From assembly GCA_014378845.1 (NCBI GenBank), contig JACMNB010000041.1, forward strand, positions 1-64,000: DNA of 64,000 nt. The letters are read 5' to 3'. The translations under genes were made by a program, and so were the position numbers. Under the pieces are notes generated by a model. That model was not told the origin of the DNA, searched no databases, and saw only the letters and a program-made list of their open reading frames with translations. Source of the DNA: Methylotenera sp. GTDB taxonomy: Bacteria; Pseudomonadota; Gammaproteobacteria; Burkholderiales; Methylophilaceae. Positions 54,840 to 63,303 of this stretch are shown in pieces (position 1 is the stretch's first letter; every line of letters starts with the position of its first letter).

Positions 54840-55595
54840 TTACGCTGGCGTCACTAGCTGTTCACTGGTACGGCCAAAACGGCGTTCGCGCTGCTGAAAA
54901 GATACAATGGCTTGCTGAAAGGCCTTGTCGTCAAAATCTGGCCACAAGGTATCGGTAAAATAAAACTCGGTATAGGCCAGTTGCCACAGCAAAAAGTTGC
55001 TGACACGTTTTTCGCCGCCCGTGCGAATGAATAAATCAGGCTCTGGGGCATAATGCATGGCCAAATGCGGCATTAAATCTTCTTCCGTAAATTGGCCTTT
55101 TTTATTGGAATCTTGCAGCATCATTTTGTTGGCGGCTTGTAAAATATCCCAGCGCCCGCCGTAATTGGCAGCAATGGTTAGCGTAAGGCCAGTATTGCTT
55201 GCGGTGAGCTTTTCAGAAGCTTCAATTTGCTCAACTAATGCGACATTAAAACGACTGCGATCGCCGATTAAAATCAAGCGGATATTATTTTCGTGCAGCT
55301 TGGCCACTTCACGCTTAAGCGCATCCATAAACAATCCCATCAAAAACGATACTTCGTCATCTGGTCTGCGCCAGTTTTCGCTGCTAAATGCAAATAAAGT
55401 GAGGAATTTTACGTTTTGTTTTGCGCAGGTTTTAACAAGCGTTCGCACAATTTCTACGCCGCGCTTATGGCCTGCAACTCTAGGCAGAAAGCGCTTTCTA
55501 GCCCATCGGCCATTGCCGTCCATAATCACTGCAACGTGATTCGGTATTTCACCAGAATCGGGAATAGTTTGCGTAGAACTAGAAAAGAAACCCAT
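54840..55595 (-). CDS. uppS: Undecaprenyl diphosphate synthase
   Basis: UppS makes the C55 lipid carrier for cell wall and lipopolysaccharide. The 251-residue enzyme has VAVIMDGNGRWARKRFLPR with the catalytic aspartate, GHKRGVE, LTLFAFSSENWRRP and the C-terminal DLFIRTGGEKRVSNFLLWQ with the RTGGE-R-SNF motif. It lies 10 bp after frr. The first dozen residues (FFSSSTQTIPDSGEIPN) are variable. Confidence 0.97.
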   Translation of the reverse strand: MGFFSSSTQTIPDSGEIPNHVAVIMDGNGRWARKRFLPRVAGHKRGVEIVRTLVKTCAKQNVKFLTLFAFSSENWRRPDDEVSFLMGLFMDALKREVAKLHENNIRLILIGDRSRFNVALVEQIEASEKLTASNTGLTLTIAANYGGRWDILQAANKMMLQDSNKKGQFTEEDLMPHLAMHYAPEPDLFIRTGGEKRVSNFLLWQLAYTEFYFTDTLWPDFDDKAFQQAIVSFQQRERRFGRTSEQLVTPA

Positions 55596-55605
55596 GGTTT
55601 TTTGA

Positions 55606-56163
55606 CTAAACAGCCATCAAATCAACTTCTTTAGCGGCTAACAACTTGTCAACTTCTGCCACGGCTTTATCGGTCATTTTTTGCACATCTTCTTGCGCAC
55701 GACGTTCGTCATCTTCACTAATTTCTTTTTCTTTTAGCAGTTTTTTCAACGTGTCATTGGCATCGCGGCGCACATTGCGCAGCGCCACTTTTGCGCCCTC
55801 TGCCTCGCCGCGCACAATTTTGGTTAAATCACGGCGACGTTCTTCAGTTAACATTGGCATTGGCACACGAATCAAATCGCCATTGGTGGCCGGGTTTAAA
55901 CCTAAATCGCAATCGCGTATGGCTTTTTCTACTTTGCCAATCATGCTTTTTTCGTAAGGCTGCACGTTAATGGTGCGCGAGTCGCCCAAATTCACGTTCG
56001 CCACTTGGTTGACTGCCACCATGCTACCGTAATATTCCACCATCACATGGTCTAGCAAGCCAGCATGGGCGCGGCCTGTACGCACTTTTGCTAAATCATT
56101 TTTAAGTGATTCTAGCGATTTTTGCATTTTGCCATCCGCGGTTTTTTTGATGTCTTCTAACAT
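55606..56163 (-). CDS. frr: Ribosome recycling factor
   Basis: Frr, with EF-G, splits post-termination ribosomes. The 185-residue protein opens [20 protein letters not shown] and has [33 protein letters not shown] and [15 protein letters not shown], all standard. Between pyrH and uppS, the usual order. Confidence 0.98.
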   Translation of the reverse strand: MLEDIKKTADGKMQKSLESLKNDLAKVRTGRAHAGLLDHVMVEYYGSMVAVNQVANVNLGDSRTINVQPYEKSMIGKVEKAIRDCDLGLNPATNGDLIRVPMPMLTEERRRDLTKIVRGEAEGAKVALRNVRRDANDTLKKLLKEKEISEDDERRAQEDVQKMTDKAVAEVDKLLAAKEVDLMAV

Positions 56164-56215
56164 TTATTGCTCCAACTTAATCTTTTATTAAATGACGACT
56201 ACTAAATGACGACTA

Positions 56216-56929
56216 TTAAATGACAACACGGGTACCTTCATTTTCTCCCATCACAACTCTTTTGAGTGCGCCTACTTTGAATATATTAAACACTGCAATA
56301 GGCAATTTTTGGTCGCGGCACAAAGTAAACGCCGTCGCATCCATTACTTTTAAATTTTTCGCGATGGCCTCATCAAAAGTGACGGTTTCGTACAAGGTGG
56401 CTGTTGGGTCTTTTTTCGGGTCAGCCGTATAAACGCCATCGACTTTAGTGGCTTTAAGCACGATTTCTGCATCAATTTCCGCTCCGCGTAGCGCAGCAGC
56501 GGTATCCGTCGTAAAAAAAGGATTGCCTGTACCGGCACCAAATATCACCACACGACCTTTTTCAAGCGCACGCAAGGCCTTAGCGCGCACATAAGGCTCA
56601 ACAAACTCTATACCCAGTGCGCTTTGTACTCGCGCCTCAATGCCGATGTGGCGCATGGCGTCTTGTAGCGCCAGCGCGTTCATCACCGTCGCCAGCATGC
56701 CCATATAATCGGCCTGCGCGCGATCCATGCCATCTGCCGCCGGTGCAACGCCGCGAAAAATATTGCCGCCACCAATCACAATGCCAACCTCAACGCCTAA
56801 ATCCACAATTTCTTTCACTTGGCCGACGATATTACTAATAGTCGCGCGATTAATGCCATACGCATCCTCGCCCATCAAGGCTTCGCCAGAGAGCTTGAGT
56901 AAAATACGTTTATAAGCAGGTTTGGCCAT
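56216..56929 (-). CDS. pyrH: UMP kinase
   Basis: PyrH phosphorylates UMP to UDP in pyrimidine synthesis. The 237-residue amino-acid-kinase-fold enzyme has [13 protein letters not shown] at the start, [30 protein letters not shown], and [23 protein letters not shown] in sequence. It follows tsf across about 150 bp that contain a terminator-like hairpin, and precedes frr. Confidence 0.98.
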   Translation of the reverse strand: MAKPAYKRILLKLSGEALMGEDAYGINRATISNIVGQVKEIVDLGVEVGIVIGGGNIFRGVAPAADGMDRAQADYMGMLATVMNALALQDAMRHIGIEARVQSALGIEFVEPYVRAKALRALEKGRVVIFGAGTGNPFFTTDTAAALRGAEIDAEIVLKATKVDGVYTADPKKDPTATLYETVTFDEAIAKNLKVMDATAFTLCRDQKLPIAVFNIFKVGALKRVVMGENEGTRVVI

Positions 56930-57028
56930 GGATTCCTTGAGATATTACCTTGAAAGTTGAGTTTGAATATTTAACCATAAACTCGGCTTGTTTGCTCGGT
57001 TTTAAGCACTATTATAGAAGTTTTTGGC

Positions 57029-57062
57029 GAAAAAAAAGCGTGCTTAAAGCTCGCTTTTTTTT
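57029..57062 (-). terminator. Intrinsic terminator-like hairpin between tsf and pyrH
   Basis: AAAAAAAGCG and CGCTTTTTTTT flank a short partly paired centre (57030-57062), giving an A-tract, GC stem and T-tract on both strands. It lies about 20 bp after the tsf stop and would end or attenuate the rpsB-tsf transcript before pyrH. Confidence 0.7.
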
Positions 57063-57078
57063 AATTTACCGCAGGTTT

Positions 57079-57954
57079 TTATACTTTTGCAGCTGCTGCA
57101 ACCTCTGCCGCATAATCCACCACCGCTTTTTCAATGCCCTCACCCACCGTAAACATGGTAAAAGATGCCACTGATGCGCTGCGTGATTTTAATAAAGATT
57201 CAATGGTAAATTTGTCATCTTTAACAAACACTTGGCTTAATAAAGTCACTTCTTTCAAGTATTTTGCCACAGTGCCGTCAGCAATTTTTTCTAACATCGC
57301 TTCTGGTTTGCCGGCTTCTTTGGCTTTTTCTATTGCAACGCGGCGTTCTGCGTCAATTAAATCTTGTGAAATACCGCTCGCATCGAGTGATTTTGGTTTT
57401 GCCGCCGCAATGTGCATGGCAATATCTTTGGCCAATGTATCATCGCCGCCTACCAAATCAACCAACACGCCGATTTTGCTGCCATGTACATAGCTGGCTA
57501 ATTTGCCAGTTGCGTTAATTTTTACAAATCTACGCGGCGTGATGTTTTCGCCAATTTTGCCAACTAATTGTGCGCGCGTTTCTTCGACTGTTGCGCCGTT
57601 CATTGCCAATGCGCTAACGGCAGCAATATCTGCCGCATTGCTAGCGGCTACTGTTTTGGCTAATTGTGCGGTAAACGCTAAAAAATCTTCATTTTTTGCG
57701 CAAAAATCCGTTTCAGAGTTTACTTCAATCATTGCACCAGTTTTGCCATCTGCGCTAATCGAAATTCCCACGGTTCCTTCAGCAGCCACGCGGCCAGCGG
57801 CTTTACTGGCGCGATTACCAAAGCGTACGCGTAAAATTTCTTCTGCGCGCGTCATATCGCCTTCAGCTTCAGTTAATGCTTTTTTGCAATCCATCATTGG
57901 CGCATCGGTGCGCTCACGTAATTCTTTTACCATGCTTGCAGTGATTTCGGCCAT
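57079..57954 (-). CDS. tsf: Translation elongation factor Ts
   Basis: EF-Ts recycles EF-Tu-GDP. The 291-residue protein has an N-terminal UBA-like domain ([25 protein letters not shown]), the EF-Tu-contact motif [25 protein letters not shown] and a C-terminal dimerisation part ending [10 protein letters not shown]. It is the second gene of the rpsB-tsf operon, 68 bp after rpsB, with a perfect hairpin in the gap. Confidence 0.98.
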   Translation of the reverse strand: MAEITASMVKELRERTDAPMMDCKKALTEAEGDMTRAEEILRVRFGNRASKAAGRVAAEGTVGISISADGKTGAMIEVNSETDFCAKNEDFLAFTAQLAKTVAASNAADIAAVSALAMNGATVEETRAQLVGKIGENITPRRFVKINATGKLASYVHGSKIGVLVDLVGGDDTLAKDIAMHIAAAKPKSLDASGISQDLIDAERRVAIEKAKEAGKPEAMLEKIADGTVAKYLKEVTLLSQVFVKDDKFTIESLLKSRSASVASFTMFTVGEGIEKAVVDYAAEVAAAAKV

Positions 57955-57986
57955 GTTTTAAGCTCCTAATACATTATTTTAAATAG

Positions 57987-58011
57987 AAAAAGGGGCTTTA
58001 CGCCCCTTTTT
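57987..58011 (-). terminator. Perfect hairpin between rpsB and tsf (attenuator)
   Basis: AAAAAGGGGC and GCCCCTTTTT form a perfect 10-bp stem around a TTTAC loop, 11 bp after the rpsB stop. A strong GC stem followed by five T on the minus strand is a classical intrinsic terminator; tsf lies beyond it, so it presumably works partially to lower tsf relative to rpsB. Confidence 0.85.
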
Positions 58012-58022
58012 ACTTCAATTGC

Positions 58023-58784
58023 TTACTCAGCAGCGGCTTCTGCAACTACTTCTACCGCTTGTGCAGGCGCTTCTTCTTTAGCAGATTTCACCAATTCACT
58101 AATCGCATTGGCGCGGCCATCTAACACCGCATCAGCCATACCGCGCGCATATAAACGAATGGCACGAGAAGAGTCATCATTACCTGGAATGACATAAGCA
58201 ACGCCATCTGGTGAGTTGTTGGTATCGACAATACCAATCACTGGAATGCCTAATTTAGCCGCTTCAGTAATCGCGCCGCTTTCATGGCCCACGTCAATAA
58301 TAAAAATTGCGTCTGGCAAGCCGCCCATTTCTTTAATGCCGCCAATTGAGCGTTCTAATTTTTCAATCTCGCGTTTGTAACCTAGCGCTTCTTTTTTGCC
58401 GAATTTTTCTAAGCTTCCGTCTAACAACATCGCATCAAAATCGTGCAGGCGTCTGATTGATTGTTTAACAGTTTTAAAGTTAGTGAGCATGCCGCCTAAC
58501 CAACGGTGATTCACATAAGCGCAACCTGCGCGAACGGCTTCTTCTTTGATAATATCGCGCGCTTGACGTTTTGTGCCGACGAATAAAATACGACCCTTAT
58601 TAGCTGCCAGTGTGCGTGTATATTTCATCGCATCTTCAAACAGTGGCAAGGTTTTTTCAAGGTTAACAATATGAATTTTATTACGATCACCAAAAATGTA
58701 CTCAGCCATTTTTGGGTTCCAATAACGGGTTTGGTGGCCAAAGTGAACACCGGCCTCAAGCATTTGACGCATAGTAACTGACAT
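58023..58784 (-). CDS. rpsB: Ribosomal protein S2
   Basis: S2 joins the small subunit late in assembly. From ATG 58784 the protein is 253 residues and opens [20 protein letters not shown], with [15 protein letters not shown] in the C-terminal part and an acidic Ala/Glu-rich tail. I chose this start because GGAG lies 8 bases upstream; a frame extending to 58862 is part of the leader. Cotranscribed with tsf. Confidence 0.98.
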   Translation of the reverse strand: MSVTMRQMLEAGVHFGHQTRYWNPKMAEYIFGDRNKIHIVNLEKTLPLFEDAMKYTRTLAANKGRILFVGTKRQARDIIKEEAVRAGCAYVNHRWLGGMLTNFKTVKQSIRRLHDFDAMLLDGSLEKFGKKEALGYKREIEKLERSIGGIKEMGGLPDAIFIIDVGHESGAITEAAKLGIPVIGIVDTNNSPDGVAYVIPGNDDSSRAIRLYARGMADAVLDGRANAISELVKSAKEEAPAQAVEVVAEAAAE

Positions 58785-58931
58785 TGTATTGCTCCATGTA
58801 AGGGTTAACATTACATTCATCCACAATATTTGATGGCTTTTTATTGTGAGCTGCTCAAACACCCTGTACGGGATGAAGTATTGATTTAAAAAAATGACTG
58901 CATTGACTTAATTGCCAAACAGCTGGCGCAT

Positions 58932-58960
58932 ATAATAACTAAAAACCTATTTAAAATCAA
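58932..58960 (-). promoter_or_regulatory. Promoter and leader of rpsB-tsf
   Basis: On the minus strand TTGATT (58960-58955) and TATTAT (58937-58932) are 17 bases apart, predicting a start near 58925 and an untranslated leader of about 140 bases. The leader (58785-58925) has potential pairings such as CAGGGTG with the GTTAACCCT just before the ribosome-binding site. In enterobacteria the rpsB leader is bound by S2 itself as an autoregulatory site, so a similar function is plausible but not shown. Confidence 0.45.
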
Positions 58961-59000
58961 TTTAAACTTGTGCATCTCCTAAGATTGACAGTATAAAACA

Positions 59001-59018
59001 GCCCTGTTATCGCAGGGC
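59001..59018. other. Hairpin in the rpsB-upstream gap
   Basis: GCCCTG and CAGGGC pair around TTATCG. On the minus strand a TGTTTTA follows, on the plus strand a weaker T-run some 10 bases later. It may terminate transcription entering from the minus-strand FAD gene (stop at 59218). The 430-bp interval 58785-59217 holds this, the rpsB leader and promoter, and no convincing gene. Confidence 0.45.
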
Positions 59019-59217
59019 AATCCATGATTTTTTCATTTGAATTGTTGACTAATAATCCGAATTTTAAATCTAGCTTGAAGATTTGGCGCAAATCGCCACG
59101 GCGCGCGGAAAGGTTGAAAGTCTTTATGGCTTTATGTTGCGCGAAATCGCTGGCACAGAATCTAGCCAAAAATAATACATCAAACAACCTGAATAATTTA
59201 AATAAATTAAGACAACA

Positions 59218-60201
59218 TTAAGTTGTTAGCAACTGATTAGCTAGCAAATGCCCGCTTAGCCAAGCGCCCTGCACTTTTCCGCCGTTTAGCCAATCGCCGC
59301 ATAGGCCCAATTGCAAATCTGCATCCCACGCGCAACCTATCTCTAAATAGTCCACACAGTCGGCGTATCGCCAGCGGTGCGCGGTGTAACTTTGCGGCAT
59401 CTCACCACCTAACTTAACAAATGCCGCTAACATTAATGCCGCAACGGTTTCGGCATCATCTTCAATATGCGCTTCGCTCCACTCGCTGCTGGCATGTAAA
59501 ACCCAAGTCTCTTCTTGTTGGTTTCGCTGCGGTTTTGCACTATCGCGCGCTACCCAGCTTAGTAAATTGTTGTTCACAAATAAGCCATCAAATGGCAACG
59601 ACAATGCTGCATTAAAACGACACATTAAGGCCCAACAACCGCGCATCTTAACGCCGGCAGCAACTCCAGCCAATTTTGGCGCAGGCTGCTGCAACAAGGC
59701 CTGTGCTTGCGGTGATGGTATGGCTAATATTAGCGCATCAAATGGTTGCATTAACTTGCCATGCTCTTTTGACGATAGCTGCCAAACGCCATGATGACGC
59801 TCAATTTTATTGATGGTAGTTGCCACTTTCACATTTAAACTTTGTGCTAAAAATTTAGCAGGTGCTGTATTACGTGGCACACCAACGTAACGAACTTTAG
59901 TTGACTCTTTTGCAATAAATCTAACACCATCAAATACTTGCAGCCTAGGTTGCCATTCTGCCGCCACGCCAGCTTGCTGCCAACGCTTTACCTCTACGGC
60001 AAACTGCGCATCGCTGGCAGTAAAATATTGCGCGCCGTGGTCGCATTGCCAGGCCTCCCTTACTCGCGTACTAATACGGCCTGAGACACCTTTACTTTTT
60101 TCAAAAACGGTGACTTCATAGCCAGAGTTTTGAAGGGCTGTAACGCAGGATAAGCCCGATATGCCTGCACCGATAATGGCGATACGTGGGGAGGTTTTCA
60201 T
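59218..60201 (-). CDS. NAD(P)/FAD-dependent oxidoreductase (amine-oxidase/renalase-like)
   Basis: A 327-residue flavoprotein. The FAD motif RIAIIGAGISGLSCVTALQ is at the N-terminus, followed by VTVFEKSKGVSGRISTR and CDHGAQYFTASD (in part), and a C-terminal GLCGDWLNGGKVQGAWLSG, the typical FAD-closing segment of the renalase/amine-oxidase group. Family enzymes oxidise small amine or nicotinamide derivatives; the real substrate here is unknown. It is next to the small TIGR02450-type gene (2 bp), so the two are probably cotranscribed. Confidence 0.85.
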   Translation of the reverse strand: MKTSPRIAIIGAGISGLSCVTALQNSGYEVTVFEKSKGVSGRISTRVREAWQCDHGAQYFTASDAQFAVEVKRWQQAGVAAEWQPRLQVFDGVRFIAKESTKVRYVGVPRNTAPAKFLAQSLNVKVATTINKIERHHGVWQLSSKEHGKLMQPFDALILAIPSPQAQALLQQPAPKLAGVAAGVKMRGCWALMCRFNAALSLPFDGLFVNNNLLSWVARDSAKPQRNQQEETWVLHASSEWSEAHIEDDAETVAALMLAAFVKLGGEMPQSYTAHRWRYADCVDYLEIGCAWDADLQLGLCGDWLNGGKVQGAWLSGHLLANQLLTT

Positions 60202-60203
60202 GC

Positions 60204-60443
60204 TTATTGCCAGCCTTGCAACCAGTTAGCTGGGTCGATTAATGCACGCCAAGCCAGTATTTGCGTGCATTTTGAGTGTACTGCTTCAAGCTCTACCCAT
60301 TCAATTGGCATTGTTGGCTGCTCGGGCGCAATCAACTTTACCACCATAAAATGCTTTTCTTTATTGCTTGGCCTTACCGCTGTCCATTTGCTGTTGAGTA
60401 ATTTTTTAGGGTTTCTTGGAATGGATTTTAGGGTAATTGTCAT
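60204..60443 (-). CDS. Small conserved protein of the TIGR02450 type
   Basis: A 79-residue protein with LLNSKWTAVRPSNKEKHFMV, then a glycine-free segment with WVELEAVHSKC and a Trp-rich end (RALIDPANWLQGWQ). This matches the small tryptophan-containing family TIGR02450, whose role is unknown. It lies 2 bp upstream of the FAD oxidoreductase on the same strand. The FAD gene and this one are often neighbours in related genomes, from memory; I cannot confirm it here. Confidence 0.75.
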   Translation of the reverse strand: MTITLKSIPRNPKKLLNSKWTAVRPSNKEKHFMVVKLIAPEQPTMPIEWVELEAVHSKCTQILAWRALIDPANWLQGWQ

Positions 60444-60521
60444 CGTAGCGATTACTTTTATTAAATTAATTATTATAGAACACCAATACGCAGAAACGTT
60501 TTAACGGATGCGCTATCTTAA

Positions 60522-61340
60522 TTGGCCTTATTGAAAGATTACACAAGAACAGAAATGGAAAAAGTCATGGAAAAAGAAAGGCAAGCAATAGATAAAACAA
60601 GCAAAAAAGTTGCATTAATTACAGGCGCGGCAGGTGGCTTAGGCCAAGCATTGGCTTTAATTTTAGCAGATGCAGGTTACCAGTTAATTGTAACCAGCCG
60701 CGACGCAACCAGGTTAAGCGACGTTTATGGCAACAAACATCTGCAAGTTGTCACCGATTGCTCTACTGTTGATGGCGCAAAGCATATTTTTGAAGTGGCT
60801 AATGCGCATAACTTAGTGCCAACTGCTTTTGCACACTGCGTGGGTAATATTCGCCTTGGTGCATTACACCGTATGGCAGAGGCGGATTTTACGGCATGCT
60901 TAACAGCCAATCTTTTTAGTGCTTTTCACACATTGGCTGCGTTTGTCGGCCATTTAAAAACAGCTAAATTAGCAGGTTCTGCCGCATTAGTTTCATCGGC
61001 AGCCGCGCAAATTGGCACGCCTAATCACGAAGCAATTGCAGCAGCAAAAGGCGGCCTAGAAGGGTTAGTACGCGGCGCGGCAGCCACGTATGCCAGCAGC
61101 GGCATTCGTGTTAACGCAGTTGCACCTGGCTTAATGGATACTCCAGCGGCAGCAAGCTTACTGAGCAGCGACTTAACCCGTGAAATGGCGGCGCGGCAAT
61201 ATCCAATTGCTGGCATCGGCAATGTAACCAATGTGGCACATTTAATGGCTTGGCTGTTATCTGACCATGCGGCGCGGGTCACTGGGCAAATATGGTCTAT
61301 TGACGGTGGATTTGCAAGCATTCGGCCAGTCGTTAAGTAA
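60522..61340 (+). CDS. Short-chain dehydrogenase/reductase, catalytic Tyr replaced
   Basis: A classical SDR by layout, 272 residues from a TTG (60522) or 261 from the ATG at 60555. It has the NAD(P) motif VALITGAAGGLGQALAL, the AHCVGNIRLG segment in place of NNAG, SSAAAQIG with the serine, and the C-terminal GQIWSIDGGFASIRP. The YxxxK motif is altered: the sequence is HEAIAAAKGG, so the lysine is present but the position four before it is Ile. Either it is a distinct subgroup with another catalytic mechanism or a binding protein. Translation start uncertain. Confidence 0.85.
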   Translation: MALLKDYTRTEMEKVMEKERQAIDKTSKKVALITGAAGGLGQALALILADAGYQLIVTSRDATRLSDVYGNKHLQVVTDCSTVDGAKHIFEVANAHNLVPTAFAHCVGNIRLGALHRMAEADFTACLTANLFSAFHTLAAFVGHLKTAKLAGSAALVSSAAAQIGTPNHEAIAAAKGGLEGLVRGAAATYASSGIRVNAVAPGLMDTPAAASLLSSDLTREMAARQYPIAGIGNVTNVAHLMAWLLSDHAARVTGQIWSIDGGFASIRPVVK

Positions 61341-61356
61341 TTGCGCTTATAAAACC

Positions 61357-61566
61357 CTACTTACGCAACGGCGTTAGCAAATCAGATAGTCCATTATGGT
61401 CAATCTCTTGCATTAACGCCAATAAACGCCCTATTTCACCCTTGGGAAAGCCATCTAGCGCGAACCAATTAAGGTATTGGCCCGGCAAATCGGCAATCAT
61501 CTGACCTTTGTGTTTGCCATAAGGCATGGCGGTAGTTAGCAAGCGTTGCAAGTCGTCTGGTTGCAT
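61357..61566 (-). CDS. DUF3820 family small protein
   Basis: A 69-residue protein with AMPYGKHKGQMIADLPGQYLNWF and FPKGEIGRLLALM, the typical pattern of DUF3820 (MPFGKYKG, LP, YL-WF). Family members are small nucleic-acid- or enzyme-associated proteins of unknown role. It is convergent with the SDR gene, with a 16-bp gap, and divergent from the 104-residue secreted protein. Confidence 0.85.
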   Translation of the reverse strand: MQPDDLQRLLTTAMPYGKHKGQMIADLPGQYLNWFALDGFPKGEIGRLLALMQEIDHNGLSDLLTPLRK

Positions 61567-61592
61567 GTAAAGATTCTTAAGATTTGTTTTTA

Positions 61593-61620
61593 TTGGTTAA
61601 AATTGCACTACAATTATAGC
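61593..61620 (+). promoter_or_regulatory. Candidate promoter of the 104-residue secreted protein gene
   Basis: TTGGTT at 61593-61598 and TATAGC at 61615-61620 are 16 bases apart; the ATG lies about 30 bases downstream with AAGGA as ribosome-binding site (61639-61643). Confidence 0.4.
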
Positions 61621-61651
61621 CATATTTCTTATTCCTAAAAGGACTCGCGCG

Positions 61652-61966
61652 ATGTTTAAAGCTTTTCTGTTTGCACTTATGCTGTTATTGACCATGGCGA
61701 ATAACGTCGCATTTGCGCGAAATATTGGGGCAGAACAGCGCGCCGCTTCATCTGCACGAGATGACTATAATCAAGCGAAATCAGATGCAGCCAACAACTT
61801 GCAAAGCATTAGCGCGCAAGAAAAGCGTGTGGCGGACGAACAAGCGCATTTAAAACAATTACAAGACACTCAAACCGTCGTCGATACAAGACTGGAAAAA
61901 GCCAAGGCTGACCTTGCATTCAAAGAAAAAGCACTAGAAACCGCTTGGGAAGAACGTAATAAGTAA
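61652..61966 (+). CDS. Small secreted coiled-coil protein
   Basis: A 104-residue protein with a signal peptide (FKAFLFALMLLLTMANNVAFA) and a mature part of charged heptad-like repeats (ARDDYNQAKSDAANNLQ, SAQEKRVADEQAHLKQLQDT, KADLAFKEKALETAWEERNK) that predict one continuous helix. It may be a periplasmic lipoprotein-like or spacer protein, but there is no lipobox and no known domain. AAGGA stands about 9 bases before the ATG. Single gene with its own promoter. Confidence 0.7.
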   Translation: MFKAFLFALMLLLTMANNVAFARNIGAEQRAASSARDDYNQAKSDAANNLQSISAQEKRVADEQAHLKQLQDTQTVVDTRLEKAKADLAFKEKALETAWEERNK

Positions 61967-61989
61967 GAAAAATGTTGTAAATGGCTTGA

Positions 61990-61998
61990 TGTTATAAT
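61990..61998 (+). promoter_or_regulatory. Extended -10 promoter before the GT9 gene
   Basis: TGTTATAAT at 61990-61998 repeats exactly the extended -10 found before pycA. It lies about 60 bp before the ATG at 62059; no consensus -35 at usual distance. Confidence 0.5.
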
Positions 61999-62058
61999 CA
62001 CGTATATTTTTTACAGCGCCACTTAAACTGCATTAACCATTAATCGCTAAAAACTCAT

Positions 62059-63300
62059 ATGAATATAGACCTGATGCGCAAAGTGGATTACTTTGCAGGA
62101 GTGCCTTTATGCGCCTTAGCGACGCCTTTTGTGAAGCTGGCTGGCCTGTTTTCTGGCCCACACAATCAATCGCCGCGCAAGGTTTTGTTTATTGAGCTTT
62201 CTGAAATGGGCAGCGCGATTTTGGTGGACCCCGCCATGCGTAAAATGCAAACCGCAGCCAATGCCGAATTATTTTTTGTCATTTTTAAAAGCAATGCGGC
62301 CAGCTTGCGCTTGTTGGGTACCGTGCCAGTTGCTAATGTATTCACGATTCGCGAAAATAACTTAGTCAATCTTGCAATTGATAGTTTGCGTTTTTTGCTG
62401 TGGACACGCAAAAATAGTATTGATACGGTGATTGATTTAGAGCTTTTTTCGCGCTACAGCGCGCTATTAACTGGGCTTTGCGGCGCAGTTAAGCGGGTTG
62501 GATTTCATGCTTTTTATAACGAGGGCTTGTATCGCGGCGCCATGCTGACGCACCGTGTGGCCTATAATCCAACTTTGCACATTGCCAAAAACTTTATCGC
62601 GTTGGTTAATGCGGCATTAAGTAATCAACCAGAAATTCCTTATTCCAAAACCATTATCAACGACAGCGAGATTAAGCTGGCGCGCGCACCAGTGGTAGAA
62701 AGCGTAATGACTGCGATGCGTGAGCGCATTCGCGAAGAGTTTCCAAGTTATGACGAAGCACGTCACCGTATTGTGCTGATTAATCCGAATGCCAGTGATT
62801 TATTGCCGCAACGGCGCTGGATGCCCGAAAATTTTGTGACTGTGATGCAGGATTTATTAAGCAAAAGCGATGATTTATTGGTGCTAATTACGGGCGCGCC
62901 TGCCGAGCGTTATCAAGCAGAAAACCTAAAAAAACAAGTTTCTCACGAGCGCTGCATCAATTTCGCGGGCAAGCAAAAGCTGGAGGAACTGCCAGCACTG
63001 TATCAAATGGCCGAGCTGATGCTCACCAATGATTCTGGCCCAGGGCATTTTTCATCGGTAACTGATTTGCGCACCTTCGTGCTATTTGGCCCAGAAACGC
63101 CACTACTATACAGCTCGCTTGGCAACAGCACGCCAATTTACGCAGGGCTAGCCTGCTCGCCTTGCGTGAGCGCGGCCAATCACCGCAAAACACCGTGCAG
63201 AGACAATGTGTGTTTGCAAGTGATTAAACCAGAAGCCGTGTTAAGCCAACTGCGTGAAGCCTTAGCTCAAAAACAATCTGCGCCAAATTTAAAAAACTAA
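62059..63300 (+). CDS. Glycosyltransferase family 9 (heptosyltransferase-like) protein
   Basis: A 413-residue GT-B fold enzyme. The N-terminal half has KVLFIELSEMGSAILVDPAM and the sugar-acceptor Rossmann part, and the C-terminal half has VLINPNASDLLPQRRW, VLITGAPAERYQAENL, the nucleotide-sugar motif LTNDSGPGHFSSVTDLRTFVLFGPETP (in part) and a final cysteine-bearing SPCVSAANHRKTPCRDNVC. These are family 9 marks, whose members add heptose or other sugars to lipopolysaccharide core. It is followed 3 bp later by a GT39-like membrane enzyme, so both probably serve cell-surface glycan synthesis. Confidence 0.88.
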   Translation: MNIDLMRKVDYFAGVPLCALATPFVKLAGLFSGPHNQSPRKVLFIELSEMGSAILVDPAMRKMQTAANAELFFVIFKSNAASLRLLGTVPVANVFTIRENNLVNLAIDSLRFLLWTRKNSIDTVIDLELFSRYSALLTGLCGAVKRVGFHAFYNEGLYRGAMLTHRVAYNPTLHIAKNFIALVNAALSNQPEIPYSKTIINDSEIKLARAPVVESVMTAMRERIREEFPSYDEARHRIVLINPNASDLLPQRRWMPENFVTVMQDLLSKSDDLLVLITGAPAERYQAENLKKQVSHERCINFAGKQKLEELPALYQMAELMLTNDSGPGHFSSVTDLRTFVLFGPETPLLYSSLGNSTPIYAGLACSPCVSAANHRKTPCRDNVCLQVIKPEAVLSQLREALAQKQSAPNLKN

Positions 63301-63303
63301 AGT

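Noticed and set aside
59024-59221. 65-residue plus-strand ORF upstream of rpsB
   Set aside because: AGGG does stand before its ATG, but composition is unlike neighbours, it overlaps nothing conserved, and its end abuts the FAD oxidoreductase stop; too weak to list.
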